Under the pieces are notes generated by a model, which saw nothing but the letters and a program-made list of their open reading frames with translations, was not told where the DNA came from and did no database searches. A program made the position numbers and the translations under genes. DNA of 64,000 bases from Lamellibrachia satsuma (Eukaryota > Annelida > Polychaeta > Sabellida > Siboglinidae). Position 1 is the stretch's first letter, and each line of letters begins with the position of its first letter. The stretch covers positions 17,256,500-17,320,499 of the forward strand of contig BSQZ01000001.1 of assembly GCA_033239005.1 (NCBI GenBank). The letters run 5' to 3'. This document shows positions 33,195-46,245 of this stretch, one piece after another.

Positions 33195-33605
33195 TCATGG
33201 ATGGGTACAATATTTGCAGTTTGCAATATTTTTTTTAATTTGCAGTAGAGTATTTGCAATATTTCAAAAAATAATGCAGTATAATGATATGTTTGGTTTC
33301 TTTTTAATATAGTTAGAATAATATATGCTTTGTTGCCCCTAAGAATCCATAATATCATGAAAGTATTCATCACATCTTTGCAATAAACAATTGTGTAATA
33401 CCTAGCATGAAGAAAATACTAAACCAATTTTCTAAGTATATATTCTGACAATTAATCAGTTGCTTTAACTAAAATATTTGCGGTTCTTTTACAAGTATTT
33501 GCAATACTTTTTGGAAAATGCAACAATGTATTGATGTATTTGTAATACTTAAAATAAATTGCAAGTATTTGCAGTACATTTAAAAGTATTGTGTCCAATC
33601 ATACA
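33195..33605. mobile_element. possible hAT-like MITE rich in TATTTGCAATAC motif
   Basis: The words TATTTGCAATA, TATTTGCAGT, AAGTATTTGCAATAC and their complements recur near both ends. Left edge GGGTACAATATTT and right edge (complemented) GGACACAATACTTT are similar. The 8 bp beyond are CATCATGG-like and CATACATG-like, too divergent to call a duplication with certainty. Confidence 0.45.
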
Positions 33606-35088
33606 TGATAATAATTACATTTAGTAATGAAGCATCACATGACTGATTCACAATGTAATAGTTGGGATTCTGAAACATGAAATCAAGTCAGTTTTCTTCA
33701 CAAATTACATGTATACATTATTTGTATGCATGATGCCTTTAACAGTGCATGGTTGTAATGTCAAGCTACAGAGAAAATTATTTGTTTGTGTTGTGATTGA
33801 CTCTCCTACCAGGATAGCTTTGAAATGCCCATAATAGAAAGGATGTGAAGATAATTAGTTAATTACACAGGACAGTTTGGATTTGATGCAAACATTATGA
33901 CCACTACAATGTTGGAAGCAGATGAAAAGTTGAGGTGTTGTTATCAAAGCATGTGCATGTGCGTGCATGGCTGCATGCACACAGAAAGTGATTGCATGAT
34001 AGCCCAAGCTGCAGATTGAGATGAATTGTGGTTCAGGGAAAAGGAAATGTTTTGCTTGTGTTACCTGTCGACATGCAAACCTCTTGCTTGTCAGTTGAAC
34101 ATTATCAAATAACATGATTCGACCTCTGAGCAATTATCGATTGATTTTTTGGTGTAGTAAAGTAAAGTTAATTTGTATGAAAAGAAGTGACAGGGTAAAA
34201 GCACAATGATTTTCATTGAGCCTCTGCAATGTATTGTTGGAAAGAAACAGCACACAGTTTGTGATCTGTATTCCTAGCCACGAACTAATTCTGTATACCT
34301 TTCACTGGGGCCGATTGGCTTGAACAGAACACTCATTATCAAGATTGAGGTTATGCTGAAATATATATCCATCTACATTATTCCAGATCACTTATTTTTA
34401 ATTTTCAATACATTTTATTCCAATTAATTGCAGTAATGTGAGTCTGCTGTGTTGAATAGCTCAGGTGTTTTCCTGATTGCATTAAAAAAGTGATTTATTT
34501 CAGTGTTATTGTCTATTGAAACATAAAGACTTACATTAGCAAGGAAGTGAGTGCACCAATCACTTTAATTTTAACACAGTTCGTACACAAGAACATTATT
34601 AGTAGTTAAATTGGAGGTTTTTTGCCATTATTCTTTAGCAAAGCTAGCCTTTTTTTAAGAAAATTTTCATTAATTGTATTGCTTTGACAGTACCAGAACT
34701 TTAACACATTGATTTAAAATAATACGACAAATCAGGATTTAAAAAAAATGCAAGCACTTATTTCCATTTGACCTTTAAACAATTGCTCAATTGTATGTTT
34801 TTTTCTAGGAATTCAAGTTTACAACATGAGATATGTGTAATTTATTATATGGTGCGGTTTTGTAAACAGTTGATGCTATGTCCTGGTACTGGCTAGATTT
34901 ATGTATCACTAACAGGATTTAAGGCTGCTGATAATCACTGAATGCTATGCACCAATTAAGTTGATAGCTGCACATATTTGTTGTGTTAGCGAGGCGCAGA
35001 CTGAGGAATAGAGTTAGGACAGATTAAGAATAAGAACACATGAAGTATGAGGGTGTTTGTACTTAAAACTGTTGGGAGTCTGGTTTTG
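33606..35088. other. unassigned non-coding stretch
   Basis: AT-rich; no gene or repeat family recognised. Confidence 0.45.
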
Positions 35089-35089
35089 G

Positions 35090-35478
35090 AAGTACAATAC
35101 ATGACACCCAGATGGCAACACTTGTTTGTGGCATACAATGTACAATACATTACACCCAGATGGCAACACTTGTTTGTGGCATACAATGTACAATACATGA
35201 CACCCAGATGGCAACACTTGTTTGTGGCATACAATGTACAATACATGACACCCAGATGGCAACACTTGTTTGTGGCATACAATGTACAATACATGACACC
35301 CAGATGGCAACACTTGTTTGTGGCATACAATGTACAATACATGACACCCAGATGGCAACACTTGTATGTGGCATACAATGTACAATACATGACACCCAGA
35401 TGGCAACACTTGTTTGTGGCATACAATGTACAATACATGACACCCAGATGGCAACACTTGTTTGTGACATACAATGCC
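35090..35478. repeat. 48-bp minisatellite, 8 copies
   Basis: Unit TACAATACATGACACCCAGA, TGGCAACACTTGTTTGTGGC, ATACAATG. Copies are almost identical; single changes are TACATTACACCC in the second copy, TTGTATGTGG in the sixth and TTTGTGACAT in the last. With 48 divisible by three, several frames are open (YMTPRWQHLFVAYNVQ and, on -, CHKQVLPSGCHVLYIV). Confidence 0.95.
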
Positions 35479-35790
35479 CATTTTGAGCATTGTCTGATGT
35501 GAATAATGCAGCATTAGAAATAACACTTGTCCGTTTGTCCGAGACAGGTGGTAATCTGCTTAGGCAAGCAGAATGTCCTTTTATAGTTATTTGGTGGATG
35601 CGTAAAAATTTACAATATACACTGACGCATGCGCAATAGCAAACTTTTTGTTTGAGGAAATTCAACTGCAGAAGGAGTTTGCCATCAATTGCACACGTTG
35701 TGATCTCGATAGCATGTTGGCATTTTATCAATTTGCCGTCAGGGTTAGTAGTACGTCAGTTTTCCGATACGTGCACGCAGATTAGAGCCT
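35479..35790. other. unassigned stretch between two arrays
   Basis: No feature recognised; slightly higher CpG content (ACTGACGCATGCGCAATAGC at about 35620). Confidence 0.4.
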
Positions 35791-35792
35791 TC

Positions 35793-36586
35793 GCCAATCT
35801 CACTGTGTGCTGGGTGCCCCGTTCTAGCTATGCCAATCTCACTTTGTGCTGGGTGCCCCGTTCTAGCTATGCCAATCTCACTTTGTGCTGGGTGCCCCGT
35901 TCTAGCTATGCCAATCTCACTTTGTGCTGGGTGCCCCGTTCTAGTTATGCCGTTCTCACTGTGTGCTGGGTGCCCCGTTCTAGCTATGCCAATCTCACTG
36001 TGTGCTGGGTGCCCCGTTCTAGCTATGCCAATCTCACTTTGTGCTGGCTGCCCCGTTCTAGTTATGCCGTTCTCACTTTGTGCTGGGTGCCCCGTTCTAG
36101 CTATGCCATTCTCACTGTGTGCTGGGTGCTCTGTTCTAGCTATGCCAATCTCACTTTGTGCTGGGTGCCCCGTTCTAGCTATGCCAATCTCACTGTGTGC
36201 TGGGTGCCCCGTTCTAGCTATGCCGTTCTCACTGTGTGCTGGGTGCCCCGTTCTAGCTATGCCAATCTCACTTTGTGCTGGGTGCCCCGTTCTAGCTATG
36301 CCAATCTCACTTTGTGCTGGGTGCCCCGTTCTAGTTATGCCGTTCTCACTTTGTGCTGGGTGCCCCGTTCTAGCTATGCCGTTCTCACTGTGTGCTGGGT
36401 GCCCCGTTCTAGCTATGCCGTTCTCACTGTGTGCTGGGTGCCCCGTTCTAGCTATGCCGTTCTCACTGTGTGCTGGGTGCCCCGTTCTAGCTATGCCAAT
36501 CTCACTGTGTGCTGGGTGCCCCGTTCTAGCTATGCCAATCTCACTGTGTGCTGGGTGCCCCGTTCTAGCTATGCCATTCTCATGGT
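35793..36586. repeat. 39-bp minisatellite, about 20 copies
   Basis: Unit GCCAATCTCACTTTGTGCTG, GGTGCCCCGTTCTAGCTAT, with two main alternations (GCCAAT/GCCGTT and CTTTGTG/CTGTGTG) shuffled along the array. The unit is a multiple of three, so frames of 252 and 317 residues (ISLCAGCPVLAMP and NLTLCWVPRSSYA repeats) are open; neither has a unique domain. It is more GC-rich than its surroundings. Confidence 0.95.
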
Positions 36587-37325
36587 AAAATCTACGAATT
36601 GGTGATCGATGCTATATTTTGTTTGTCCATGTCGGCGCTGAGCACTATATGGAAAATCGTTCAGCTTGGCCAACGTTCAGCTGGCTTCCATAGATGGACA
36701 TATTTGTTGAACTTTGGAAATAGTAGGCTAGAGTATAGCTACCTTTTAGTGGAATATTTTTATTGTTTGAACCAGTATTAATCCATATAATTATGATACA
36801 TATCAAATTAAACATAATATAATATACTTAATAACTAACAATGGTGGCATGCAAACAGTTTCTTGTATTTCAAGTTGTAACATTATGATATCATAATTTG
36901 TGTCAATTTAGGATATGAAAAAAGGCAAGGAAAGTAATTGTCTCATTCCCATCAGCAACATCGTAATATTATCAACAACTTCCACCATCCGCATTATAAA
37001 AATAATGGTACACTTCTTGTGATATGTCTACTTTCAATATTCATGATGAAAATCATTGTTAATGACCCAGAAATTATTTCTAATTATATAGTTTTTTCTT
37101 GCAGCCGAACAGCAGAAAGATTGTAGTAGTTTTTGCCTAAAATTAAGTAATTTGTTGTTGTTTTTTTTTCCTAAAGTTTGTAATTTTGGTTCCTGTCACC
37201 AGTTTCTCAGACAAAGTACATTTTTTGGCAGACAAAAATTGACTTGTCCAGGGGGGAATAAGTGAAATATTTTTTATTTCTATCACTGCAACGAATACTT
37301 TTACACAACAAACGAACATTGCTTT
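36587..37325. other. unassigned non-coding stretch
   Basis: AT-rich. An acceptor-like TTTTTTCTTGCAG occurs at about 37093-37105 without a supported exon after it. Confidence 0.4.
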
Positions 37326-37328
37326 TGG

Positions 37329-39735
37329 TACTGGATTGTTACAAACGGAACACTGATAGACAACTTTTTTTGTAAACTTGGTAAAGCTGTATTAGAAAGT
37401 ACGGCAGGGATATTAACTAAAAGATTCTCTGATCATCAGCCATACTTCATGATTTTAGGCATTACCCAAAAAACAGTACGTCCTCCTAAATATGTAAAAA
37501 TAAATATATTAAGCACAGAGGCAATGCAGAATGTTAGACATGAAATTAAATCAGATGACATTTACAACAAGCTTAATAAAATCCCAAATGCTAATCCAAA
37601 TTTAAATTATGATATAATATCTAAAGAAATTTTACGGTCTAAAAATAAGCACATGCCAGGTAAATTAGTAAAATTTGATAAATATAAGCATAAAAATTCT
37701 ACATGGATTACTCAGGGTTTGCTCAAATCAATCCGGTACCGAGATAAACTTTATAAACAATTAAAATTAACTAACCCAGATTCACTGAACTATGAAACAA
37801 TTAGCATTAACCTTAAAACATATAATGGAATATTAAAGACAAACATTCATGCAGCAAAACAAATATATTTTGAATCATGTTTTAATATGTTCAAAAACGA
37901 TATAAGAAATACTTGGAAAACTATAAATGATTTTCTCTCTAAGACAAAAACACAAAACAAATTTCCAACATTCTTTAAAGAAAATGATGATAAAATATCA
38001 GATAAAAAAGATATTGCTAATAAATTTAATATTTTTTTCACAAACATAGCTCAGACTATTGCAAATGATATTAAATATGATGGCAATAAAAATTATAGTT
38101 ATTATTTAAATAAACACATAAATACGGTACTTAAATTTCAGAATATTGATGAGGAAACTGTAAAGAAAACTATACAAAGTCTTCCTACAAAAAATAGTTG
38201 TGGATTTGATGGTATTTCTTCAAAATTAATAAAAACCTGCTATAATTAAATCATTAACCATATTAATAAACCAAGTGTTAAACACAGGAATTTTTCCTGA
38301 TGAACTCAAAATTGCCAAAGTAATTCCTATATTTAAGAAAGATGATCCTACATTATTTAAAAATTACAGGCCCAATTCTCTACTTCCAACGATTGCTAAA
38401 GTAATAGAGAAAATAATTTTTTCTCAGTTATCATCATATTTCAATGATACTAAACTGCTTTTTGATAATCAGTACGGTTTTAGACCTAACCACTCAACTG
38501 AATATGCTGCACTAGAACTAGTAGATAGAATTGTAATGCAAATGGATAAAAATGACGTTCCAATTAACATATTTCTCGATCTCTCTAAAGCTTTTGACAC
38601 AATTGACCACACAATTTTATTAAACAAATTGAGATATTATGGCATTGATGATGCAGGTCTATTTCTGTTAAAAAAGTATTTAAGTAATCGGAAACAGTAT
38701 GTTGAAATTGAAGAAATAAAGTCTGAAATTCTTCCAATAACAGTTGGTGTCCCACAAGGTTCAATCCTTGGGCCATTGCTATTTATCATATATATAAATG
38801 ACTTCTCACAAGCTAGTAGCATATTTAAATTTATAATGTATGCAGATGACACAACATTATTTAGTACTTTAACATCTTTTAGGGATAATACACAAGATAA
38901 CACAATTGAATCTGTAATAAATGCTGAACTTTCCAAAGTTGTTGAATGGTTAAAAATAAATAAACTATCACTAAATAAAGCTAAATCTAAATATATGATT
39001 TTTCATGTCCTCAGTAAAGGTATACATTCCCTTACACTTAACATAGATAATACAAATATTGAAAAAGTGGATGAATTTAATTTCTTAGGGTTAATCCTGG
39101 ATTCAAATTTAAATTGGAAAAAACATACAGAAAAAATAGGTAATAAATGTTCAAAAATGATTGGCATATTAAATAGGCTAAAATATGTTTTGCCTCTAGA
39201 AATAAAAAAGTGTTATATAACTCATTAATATTATCACATATAAACTATTGTATTATGGCATGGGGATACAAAGGAAACAGATTAATTAAAATTCAGAAAA
39301 GAGCTGTTCATATGATAACTTTAAGCAGATATAATTCACATACTGAGCCACTTTTTAAGCAACTTAATTTGTTAAAGATAGAAGATCAATTAAAGTTAGA
39401 AGAATTAAAATTTTACTTTAAATACATCCATAGACACTTACCTGTCTATTTATTAAACTGGCAGATTACTCCAAATGTTAATATACACCTTCATGACACT
39501 CGGAAGTCTAAAAATATACATACTGCCAGATCTAAACATGAATTTGCAAAAAAATGTCTTAAAGTATAATTTGCCATTCATTATAAACCACACTTCTGAT
39601 ATAGTGAAAGAAAAGATATATACTCATAGCCTGCGAGGCTTTACAATTTATGCAAAAAACTTTCTTCTGCAAACATATAAAGACACATGTACACTTCCAA
39701 ACTGTTATTCATGTCACCAAAATCAGCAATGCTAA
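37329..39735 (+). pseudogene. LINE ORF2 (endonuclease end, reverse transcriptase), frameshifted
   Basis: Reverse transcriptase that would copy the element RNA at a nicked target (known for the family). Motifs in order: FPDELKIAKVIPIFKKDD (about 38290), NYRPNSLLPTIAKVIEKIIF (RT block 1-2, about 38363), NQYGFRPNHSTEYAAL (about 38468), NIFLDLSKAFDTIDHTILL (block 3, about 38567), TVGVPQGSILGPLLFIIYIN (block 4, about 38740), and the catalytic YADD at 38839-38850 followed by TTLF. The C-terminal part has LILSHINYCIMAWG (about 39222), RAVHMI and KHEFAKKC. Frameshifts lie near 38250-38275, near 39210-39228 and near 39555. Catalytic residues are intact, so only the frameshifts prevent function. Confidence 0.9.
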
Positions 39736-40083
39736 TTGTTCATTAATGGATGGAAACTCTTACACACACTTGACCATATTAACATGTATAAAAAAAACAC
39801 TTACTGCCAGATAAAATCCGCATGCTTGTATAATTGAGATAGACATGTAATTAAAAAGGCCAACAAAATAAAAACATTATTAGTCATAACTGGGGTGGCT
39901 CCTATGATAGCGACAGTATGTCTTAATGGGAGCCACTGATCCCTACTTGTTTTAACATTAAAGATGTATGCACACCAGTATTATTATATATGTGCATATA
40001 TTTTATTTGTGTTGATGCATGTCTCTATTGTTCCATTATTTGTTATTTTTTTGGGGTCAAAAATAAACTTCTTGTTCTTGTTA
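37329..40083 (+). mobile_element. CR1/Jockey-type LINE, 5'-truncated
   Basis: A non-LTR retrotransposon copy on the + strand. It begins inside the end of the endonuclease domain (NGTLIDNFFCKL at about 37337 and SDHQPYFMILGI at about 37431), continues through a full reverse transcriptase and the C-terminal region, and ends with a 3' UTR of about 350 bp and a short CTTGTT-type tail (about 40065-40083). The sequence is more A-rich on the + strand than its neighbours. There are few stops but three frameshifts, so the insertion is fairly recent yet dead. Confidence 0.9.
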
Positions 40084-43000
40084 CTGAAGTCCAGTGTAAT
40101 ACCATCTGGATTAAGGTTACCAAAATCTGCATACCATAAATAGTTGTGTTATATGAAAACGGAAATGTACACAATTTGTTTGTTTTGCAAGTAATAAATT
40201 ATTGTCATTCAGTAAGTGAACAATCACCAGCTGGTCAGACACTTAAGTCAGTACAGTAATATACAGCACCAAGACCTGAGCATTGTGCCTGTACTCTACA
40301 CCCTATACTTCTCTACATCCTATACTTCTCTACACCCTATACTTCTCTACACCCTATACTTCTCTACATCCTATACTTACTCTGTGCATGTAATAATTAC
40401 CATATCTCGTCATTTCATCATGTTTCCACTAACACAGTCCAATCAGACTGCTCTTTAAAATATAATCACCATTTTGCATGTGCATGCATGTTTTTTTTGC
40501 AGTTTCACCAAACACCGATGAAAGAAAGATATTTGATTCAGCAAATGTTGTCACAGTAATAGGTGCCTAGAAAAACTAGAGGCTACACTTAACAGTCACA
40601 AGAATAATCATAATGGATATTGATATGGTTGTTTTTTGTTAATGGCTAGGCAAATGCAATCTGTAATTAAGAGTTGGATGGATATTGTCTGGGCTGTATC
40701 CTCAACCAGTAAACAGTTGTTTTAGGGGTGGGGACATTGGAAGAGATAATGCATGTGCAGCAGTTCATAATATAATAATTTTCGGTACAGCTACAGAGAA
40801 AGCGGGCTTGCCCAGGTTGAGCTTTGTCTTAGGACTCATGCTGTACGACTGTTTAAAAACATTGTCAGTGGGACTGACAATTTTTTATACAACCTAGAGA
40901 AATGGTCTTGCTCTGACCAGTGGATCAGTGAAATGTCCCAAGTAGATGCATCAAACAGACAGTGGGTGCCACCAAGATATATTGCAGCGTAATGGGGAGG
41001 TCATCAAGTACTTCTGAATGTCTCTTTATGGACTAGATGCCCGTCACAATACTGGTGTCCTGTGAAATAAAGTGGAAGGGAATGACTACAAACAAGTTAA
41101 TAATTATAGTGGTATTGATTAGTAGAGGATCACAAAGGACCTTGGGATGAACGGAAGGTGACACATTAAATGACGAGTAACGAGCCCACTAAGATCAATA
41201 TATTGAAAGTCGAAAACTTGATCCATGAGGTCAAACAATGATGATAGCCTACAATGATTAGGAGATTGATGTGAGATGACCCATTGATCCATATTTATCA
41301 CTCCTTATGGCATGTAGAGGGACTATGGGAATGAAGCATATCTCCAGATATAGACAAGCTTGACGGGATAATTAATACTATAATATTAATTAATACATTT
41401 AAAGTTCCCTCCTATTTGGATTTGCATAATTATGGTCATGTTTTCTTTACAGAACTACACGATTAAAAAAAATTATTAACTTGAAAGTTTACTATGTTTT
41501 TGCAAAGCTTGCATCTTTAACTAAGTCAATCTTTTCACAGGCCTCTGGATTGGAACAGACACCAGGCTGGCAAAATTGGAGATATGTTGCACTAGTTTAG
41601 ATACCAGAGACAGGCTCACTCAGGAGTTGCTTTTCCAGTCATCTAGAAAAAACAACCATCAGATAACAAAACTAGGAAAAACAAGAGGAATCTGCTACAA
41701 AAACACTTAGTGACATGGCCGGGACTGAAATAAGAGATAGCTGCTTAGCTGATAAATCTTGGCAGTGGTTTTGTTAGACATCTGCCGGATTTTAATGGTA
41801 TGTTAGCCGGCTGCCAGATTTTAATAGTGTGTTAGACGTCTGCCAGTTTTTAATGGTATGTATGATGAAATCATGTATTATTTGTGAGGTGATGTAATGA
41901 AGATATAGGACACTTGGTTTGGATAAAAGCTGTTAGATGATATCCCATGTTTCTCGTGGATCAGACTATTACAGTTGCCTTTCTGTTTGCAGTGTAATAT
42001 GATATTTTGATTGCTTTAAATGTGGCTTTGCAATGCTGTTTTTAAATTTTCAACCATTAAAATTTGCACAAAAAAGCAGACAGGCATTGTTCTTTTTTGG
42101 TCTGCACTGTCAGGCTTTGACTTCTCATATGTTGTGAGTGCAAGACTCCTTGTTTCACCCTCCAGACTCACAGCCATTAGTAGGAGTCAGTGAGTCCAAG
42201 ACTCCTTGTTATATCCCACTTACTTGAAATATCTACTCAAGTATTGTAACAAAGTACTTTTACTTTGTTACATGTCAGTAGTACTCACAGAACATATAAA
42301 TGCAGTACAAATAGACTCATTGAAAAGTTACAGGAACTGACAACCATTCTGATCGATGATCAGTTCAATGCAATAATGAGGTGTGGGTTGTTGTGACTGA
42401 TTTATATGACTAGCATATTTCACTTAAATGATTTCTTGCATTAATACCAAAGCTGCATGGTAACTACTTGTTTTTATTGAGTGGAAATATATATAGCGAA
42501 ACATAGGATAAAGGAAATTTTTTATAATCAAATGTTGAGATTGTAATGACTTATGGTTTATAGTTTGTGTTACCTGTTAATTGAAATAGTTTTTATACAT
42601 ATTATGAAATGAGACTTATGATTATGTTGGCTGCACACTTCTGGTAGACAGACATCTTATCATACTTTGTTACCGGTATGATTAGGTTTTTCAGTCGGCA
42701 TTTCATAGGTTAAGTAGGAGTTGTTCTTGCACAAGGAATTTACTTACTTTGTTTTGTCAGTGACAGCTACATAGTTTTCCTATTATGATATTTTCTTGAT
42801 ATTTTTTATTCCTATTACTTTGACATATCAGGTCAGCAACTCTACAGTTTGGGAATAATTAAAAGTAATTAAAGTTTCAATGAGAAAATTGCCTAGAAGT
42901 TTGACAAGCATTTTGTCAACACGCTTAACTTTTAAACTGGATGTTGGCATATATTCACCACAAGGGTAAAATACAGTGGAATAGACTCCCTGGCTGCCAA

Positions 43001-43185
43001 GGGGTACACACCCTTGCTTCCACTATTATGAATTAACCTGGCAGTGACATTCTGTTCAGTGACACTTTCCCTACAGTACAAGTGATAATCTAGCTGTGGT
43101 GTCACCTGCAGATAGGGTATGTTGACTAAACAGGGCCACACAGACTAAGGATGTTGATGTGTCAGTTAGTACATACAATATGTTG
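40084..43185. other. non-coding stretch with two small tandem repeats
   Basis: No gene recognised. A 17-bp unit (TCTCTACACCCTATACT) is repeated about five times at 40296-40376. A unit of about 35 bp (GTTAGACATCTGCCGGATTT-TTAATGGTAT type) is repeated three times at 41773-41860. Confidence 0.55.
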
Positions 43186-43192
43186 TCTTCAA

Positions 43193-43525
43193 ACCATGCA
43201 TGGGCCCTGGACACTCTTGCATCATGAATGGGCTTGTAGCCTTGCTAGCAACAATGTAATGGGGACACATCATGGGCCCTGGACACTCTTGATGGGGTTG
43301 GATCATGGGCCCTGGACACTCTTGCATCATGCATGGGCTTGTAGCCTTGCTTGCAGCAATGTGATAGGGCAGATCATGGGCCCTGGACACTCTTGCATCA
43401 TTGGCTTGTAGCAATGCTAGCAGCAATGTGATGGGGGCAGATCATGGGCTCTTGACACTCTTGCATCATGCATGGGCTTGTAGCAATGCTAGCAGCAATG
43501 TGATGGGGCAGATCATGGGCCATAT
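43193..43525. repeat. about 70-bp degenerate tandem repeat
   Basis: Words ATCATGGGCCCTGGACACTC, TTGCATCATGCATGGGCTTG and TAGCAGCAATGTGATGGGG recur four to five times with deletions of half units. Confidence 0.88.
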
Positions 43526-44180
43526 GAATAAAGTGCCAGTGATTTTAAGATGTTGACTTCTTTTGTGAATTTTTGCTCCCCAAATTTTGAAGAGGGAAAT
43601 TGGCATATTTGAGGACTACAATAGTTATGCTGATGAGAGGGTTACGCTTATGGTGACTGACTGGCTGCATGGTGGGCAGGTCAGGAAGGACCCCCTGCAT
43701 ATGTATACAAAACCTTCTCGTTTTTGGTGACATGATAGGAGCATCACCTATGTTGATTTAAAAAAGAAATTGTAGGATTTTACAAAAACTCTTCATCAGG
43801 TGAGTGACATGACAGGCAACAACGTGTGCCATTGTGATAAATCTGAATTGTTCCTTCGCATACAGGAATAAAAAACATTAACATGGTCACCTGTGGAAAA
43901 ACAAATAGTGGTCTGAGCCCTGATGCTTCACTACAGCGCAACACGTTAGGGCTTGTATGTAGTTGGCATTCAGCCTCAGTTTGTATGGGTTTGGGCATGA
44001 GACCAGTTACATGTACTGACTGGTCTATCACCTTAGTGTTAATTGCTTTAGGCAAGCTTTACATTTTTAATAGCATGAGCATCAGGAATTTATCCATCAG
44101 TGCATTAATTGTGTGAAATAGATCAATTATATTAGATGGTTAGTAACAAAGGAGTTGTTAGAAATGAAACGTAAAAGGTA
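43526..44180. other. unassigned non-coding stretch
   Basis: No exon or repeat family recognised. Confidence 0.4.
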
Positions 44181-44181
44181 T

Positions 44182-44480
44182 GTTCTTATATAGCGCGGTA
44201 TCCAATCCTTGGGAATGTTCAAAGCACTCTACACTTCACCCCCTGGCAGACCTGTTCATTCCAGTGCCATTTTGACTTCTATGGGAAGCATTCAGCCATG
44301 CTGCAATTACTGCACGAAGATTATTCGTCCAGATATCCACCTCTGTCTGTAGCCAGGTACTCATTTATACAGCTGAGTGAACTGTAGCAACGTGGAACGA
44401 AAAAGTTGCCAAAGCTTTGAAATGGCAGCACAAGGATTTAAACCCGGGTTTTTTTTTATTGAGAACCAGTCACATTGGCA
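44182..44480 (-). mobile_element. tRNA-derived SINE, copy 2 (reverse orientation)
   Basis: The reverse complement of the family seen at 1000-1325. The tail GTTCTTATATAGCGCGGTAT (44182-44201) matches the complement of the end of copy 1; the body shares GAAGCATTCAGCCATGCTGC and GTACTCATTTATACAGCTGA; the tRNA-like head is GGCAGCACAAGGATTTAAAC followed by CCGGG. Box B is mutated here (TTTAAATCC for TTCGAATCC), so this copy is probably not transcribed by Pol III. Confidence 0.85.
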
Positions 44481-45845
44481 TGAACATTATTTTTATTCAA
44501 GGAAAATATTTTATCTCTTAATGACTGGATTGAGACACTTAAAGACATCTGCCAGTGACATGTTGTTGTAGATATGTCATTTTGACCTGTCACATCAGCC
44601 TGTTGTGATCAGTGCTCAAACAGTATCTCCTCTACTGATACTATTGAGATAATCCATGGCTGATCTGATGAAGATATTGTGGTCAACTGGGAGATAAGAC
44701 ACTGTGATGAAGTGTAGGCTAAAGTGATATCACTGGACCATATGTTAGTTCTATTGATTCTTCTCAACAAATATTGGCTTAATCCAAATCTGTCATTGTT
44801 TTGTTGTGAGCGGCAATGTGTTCACCATCTTATCAGGGTTGAGATTCCTTGTGGGGCCAATGTCTCAGTGCTAGCTCTGATTCCTTGTGGGGCCAATGTC
44901 TGTGCTGGCTGTTCAATGCACAAAGCCTCTGTGTATGTTTACTCTAGTGATACGCCTTCTTTATCAGGCTCAAAGCTGCATGAAAATTGTGAGTATTGAG
45001 TGAAGCTGTTTGGAGAAATCACCTATTCATCTGCTCCCCCACTGCGGCAGTATATCGTAGTGGTTTTACTCTAGGCTATTGCACTCTCTGTTGGCCAGGT
45101 GTCCTGTCTGCAGATTTAGTTTGGCACACTCCCAATAGATGTCAGCACTACTTCATTATCATGATGACAAAGTTAAAAGGTTGTTTCAGATCATCCTCAC
45201 CACCAAGTGGACAGCTGAGTACATCAGTACCTCTGGCAGATAACCCCATTGAAATGATGACAAAGTTAAGGTTGTTTCAGACCATCCTCACCACCAGGGG
45301 AACAGCTGAGTACATCAGTACCTCTGGCAGATAACCCCATTGAAATGTGGAACTTAGTGTTGCTGTGTTAACCAATGCTCCTATGACAGGAAGTAGGACA
45401 AAGTAGAAATGATTCAGCCTGCATTCATACATGGTGTGGGAAAAATTGAAAGTTCCATGTTTCAACAGGTTTATCTGCCAGGGGTAGCATAGTACATGTA
45501 CTACTACCACCACTGGTTAACGGGGATATTTCTACAGGCTTCTCATGAAGACATAAATAGCTGGTGTTTGGTAAAGTGACAAGAATTACTTGACCACCAA
45601 TATGCAGTCTTGCAAGTGAGTGCATACAAATTTGGTGTCTTCAGCAGGTTAGAAAAGGTTATCTAGTTACATGATTTCTTCTGATTATCTCTTCTTTACT
45701 AGGAAAAATATTGACTTGTTGTACACATAGTGTCGCTTAGTATGTACTTAAATCAATTATATAGTATCTTTTTAAGTTGGCATATCTTACTTCTTTGATC
45801 ACTAAATGTTACTCCATGTGATCATAGAATATATTACGACTTCTT
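44481..45845. other. non-coding stretch with two local duplications
   Basis: A duplicated GATTCCTTGTGGGGCCAATG (about 44845-44900) and a duplicated block of about 93 bp (ATGACAAAGTTAA, GTTTCAGACCATCCTCACCA, ACAGCTGAGTACATCAGTAC, CTCTGGCAGATAACCCCATT) at about 45162-45345. A partial inverted match (TTTCAACAGGTTTATCTGCC) lies at about 45462-45481. No gene recognised. Confidence 0.55.
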
Positions 45846-45848
45846 TGG

Positions 45849-46245
45849 TGTTGTGACCCATGCATTAGGGCATTTGTCTTGTAGCGTGTGTTGTGGTCCT
45901 TGCACTAGGGCATTTGTCTTGTAGTGTGTGTTGTGGCCCGTGCATTAGGGCATTTGTCTTATAGTGTCTGTTGTGACCAGTGCACTGGGGCAATTGTCTT
46001 GTAGTGTGTGTTGTGGCCCGTGCATTAGGGCATTTGTCTTATAGTGTCTGTTGTGACCAGTGCACTAGGGCAATTGTCTTGTAGTATGTGTTGTGACCCA
46101 TCATTAGGGCATTTGTCGTGTAGTATATGTCGTGGCCTGTGCACCAGGGCATTTGTCTTGTAGTGCGTGTTGTGACCCATGCATTAGGACATTTGTCTTG
46201 TAGTGTGTGTTGTGTGGCCCATGCATTAAGGCATTTGTCTTAGAG
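45849..46245. repeat. 40-bp minisatellite, about 10 copies
   Basis: Unit TTGTGACCCATGCATTAGGG, CATTTGTCTTGTAGTGTGTG with moderate divergence between copies (GACCAGTGCACT, GGCCCGTGCATT variants). Confidence 0.92.

Noticed and set aside
35652..36605. 317-residue frame as a cysteine-rich protein
   Set aside because: It is a 39-bp tandem repeat; cysteines arise from the unit and a second frame is open too.
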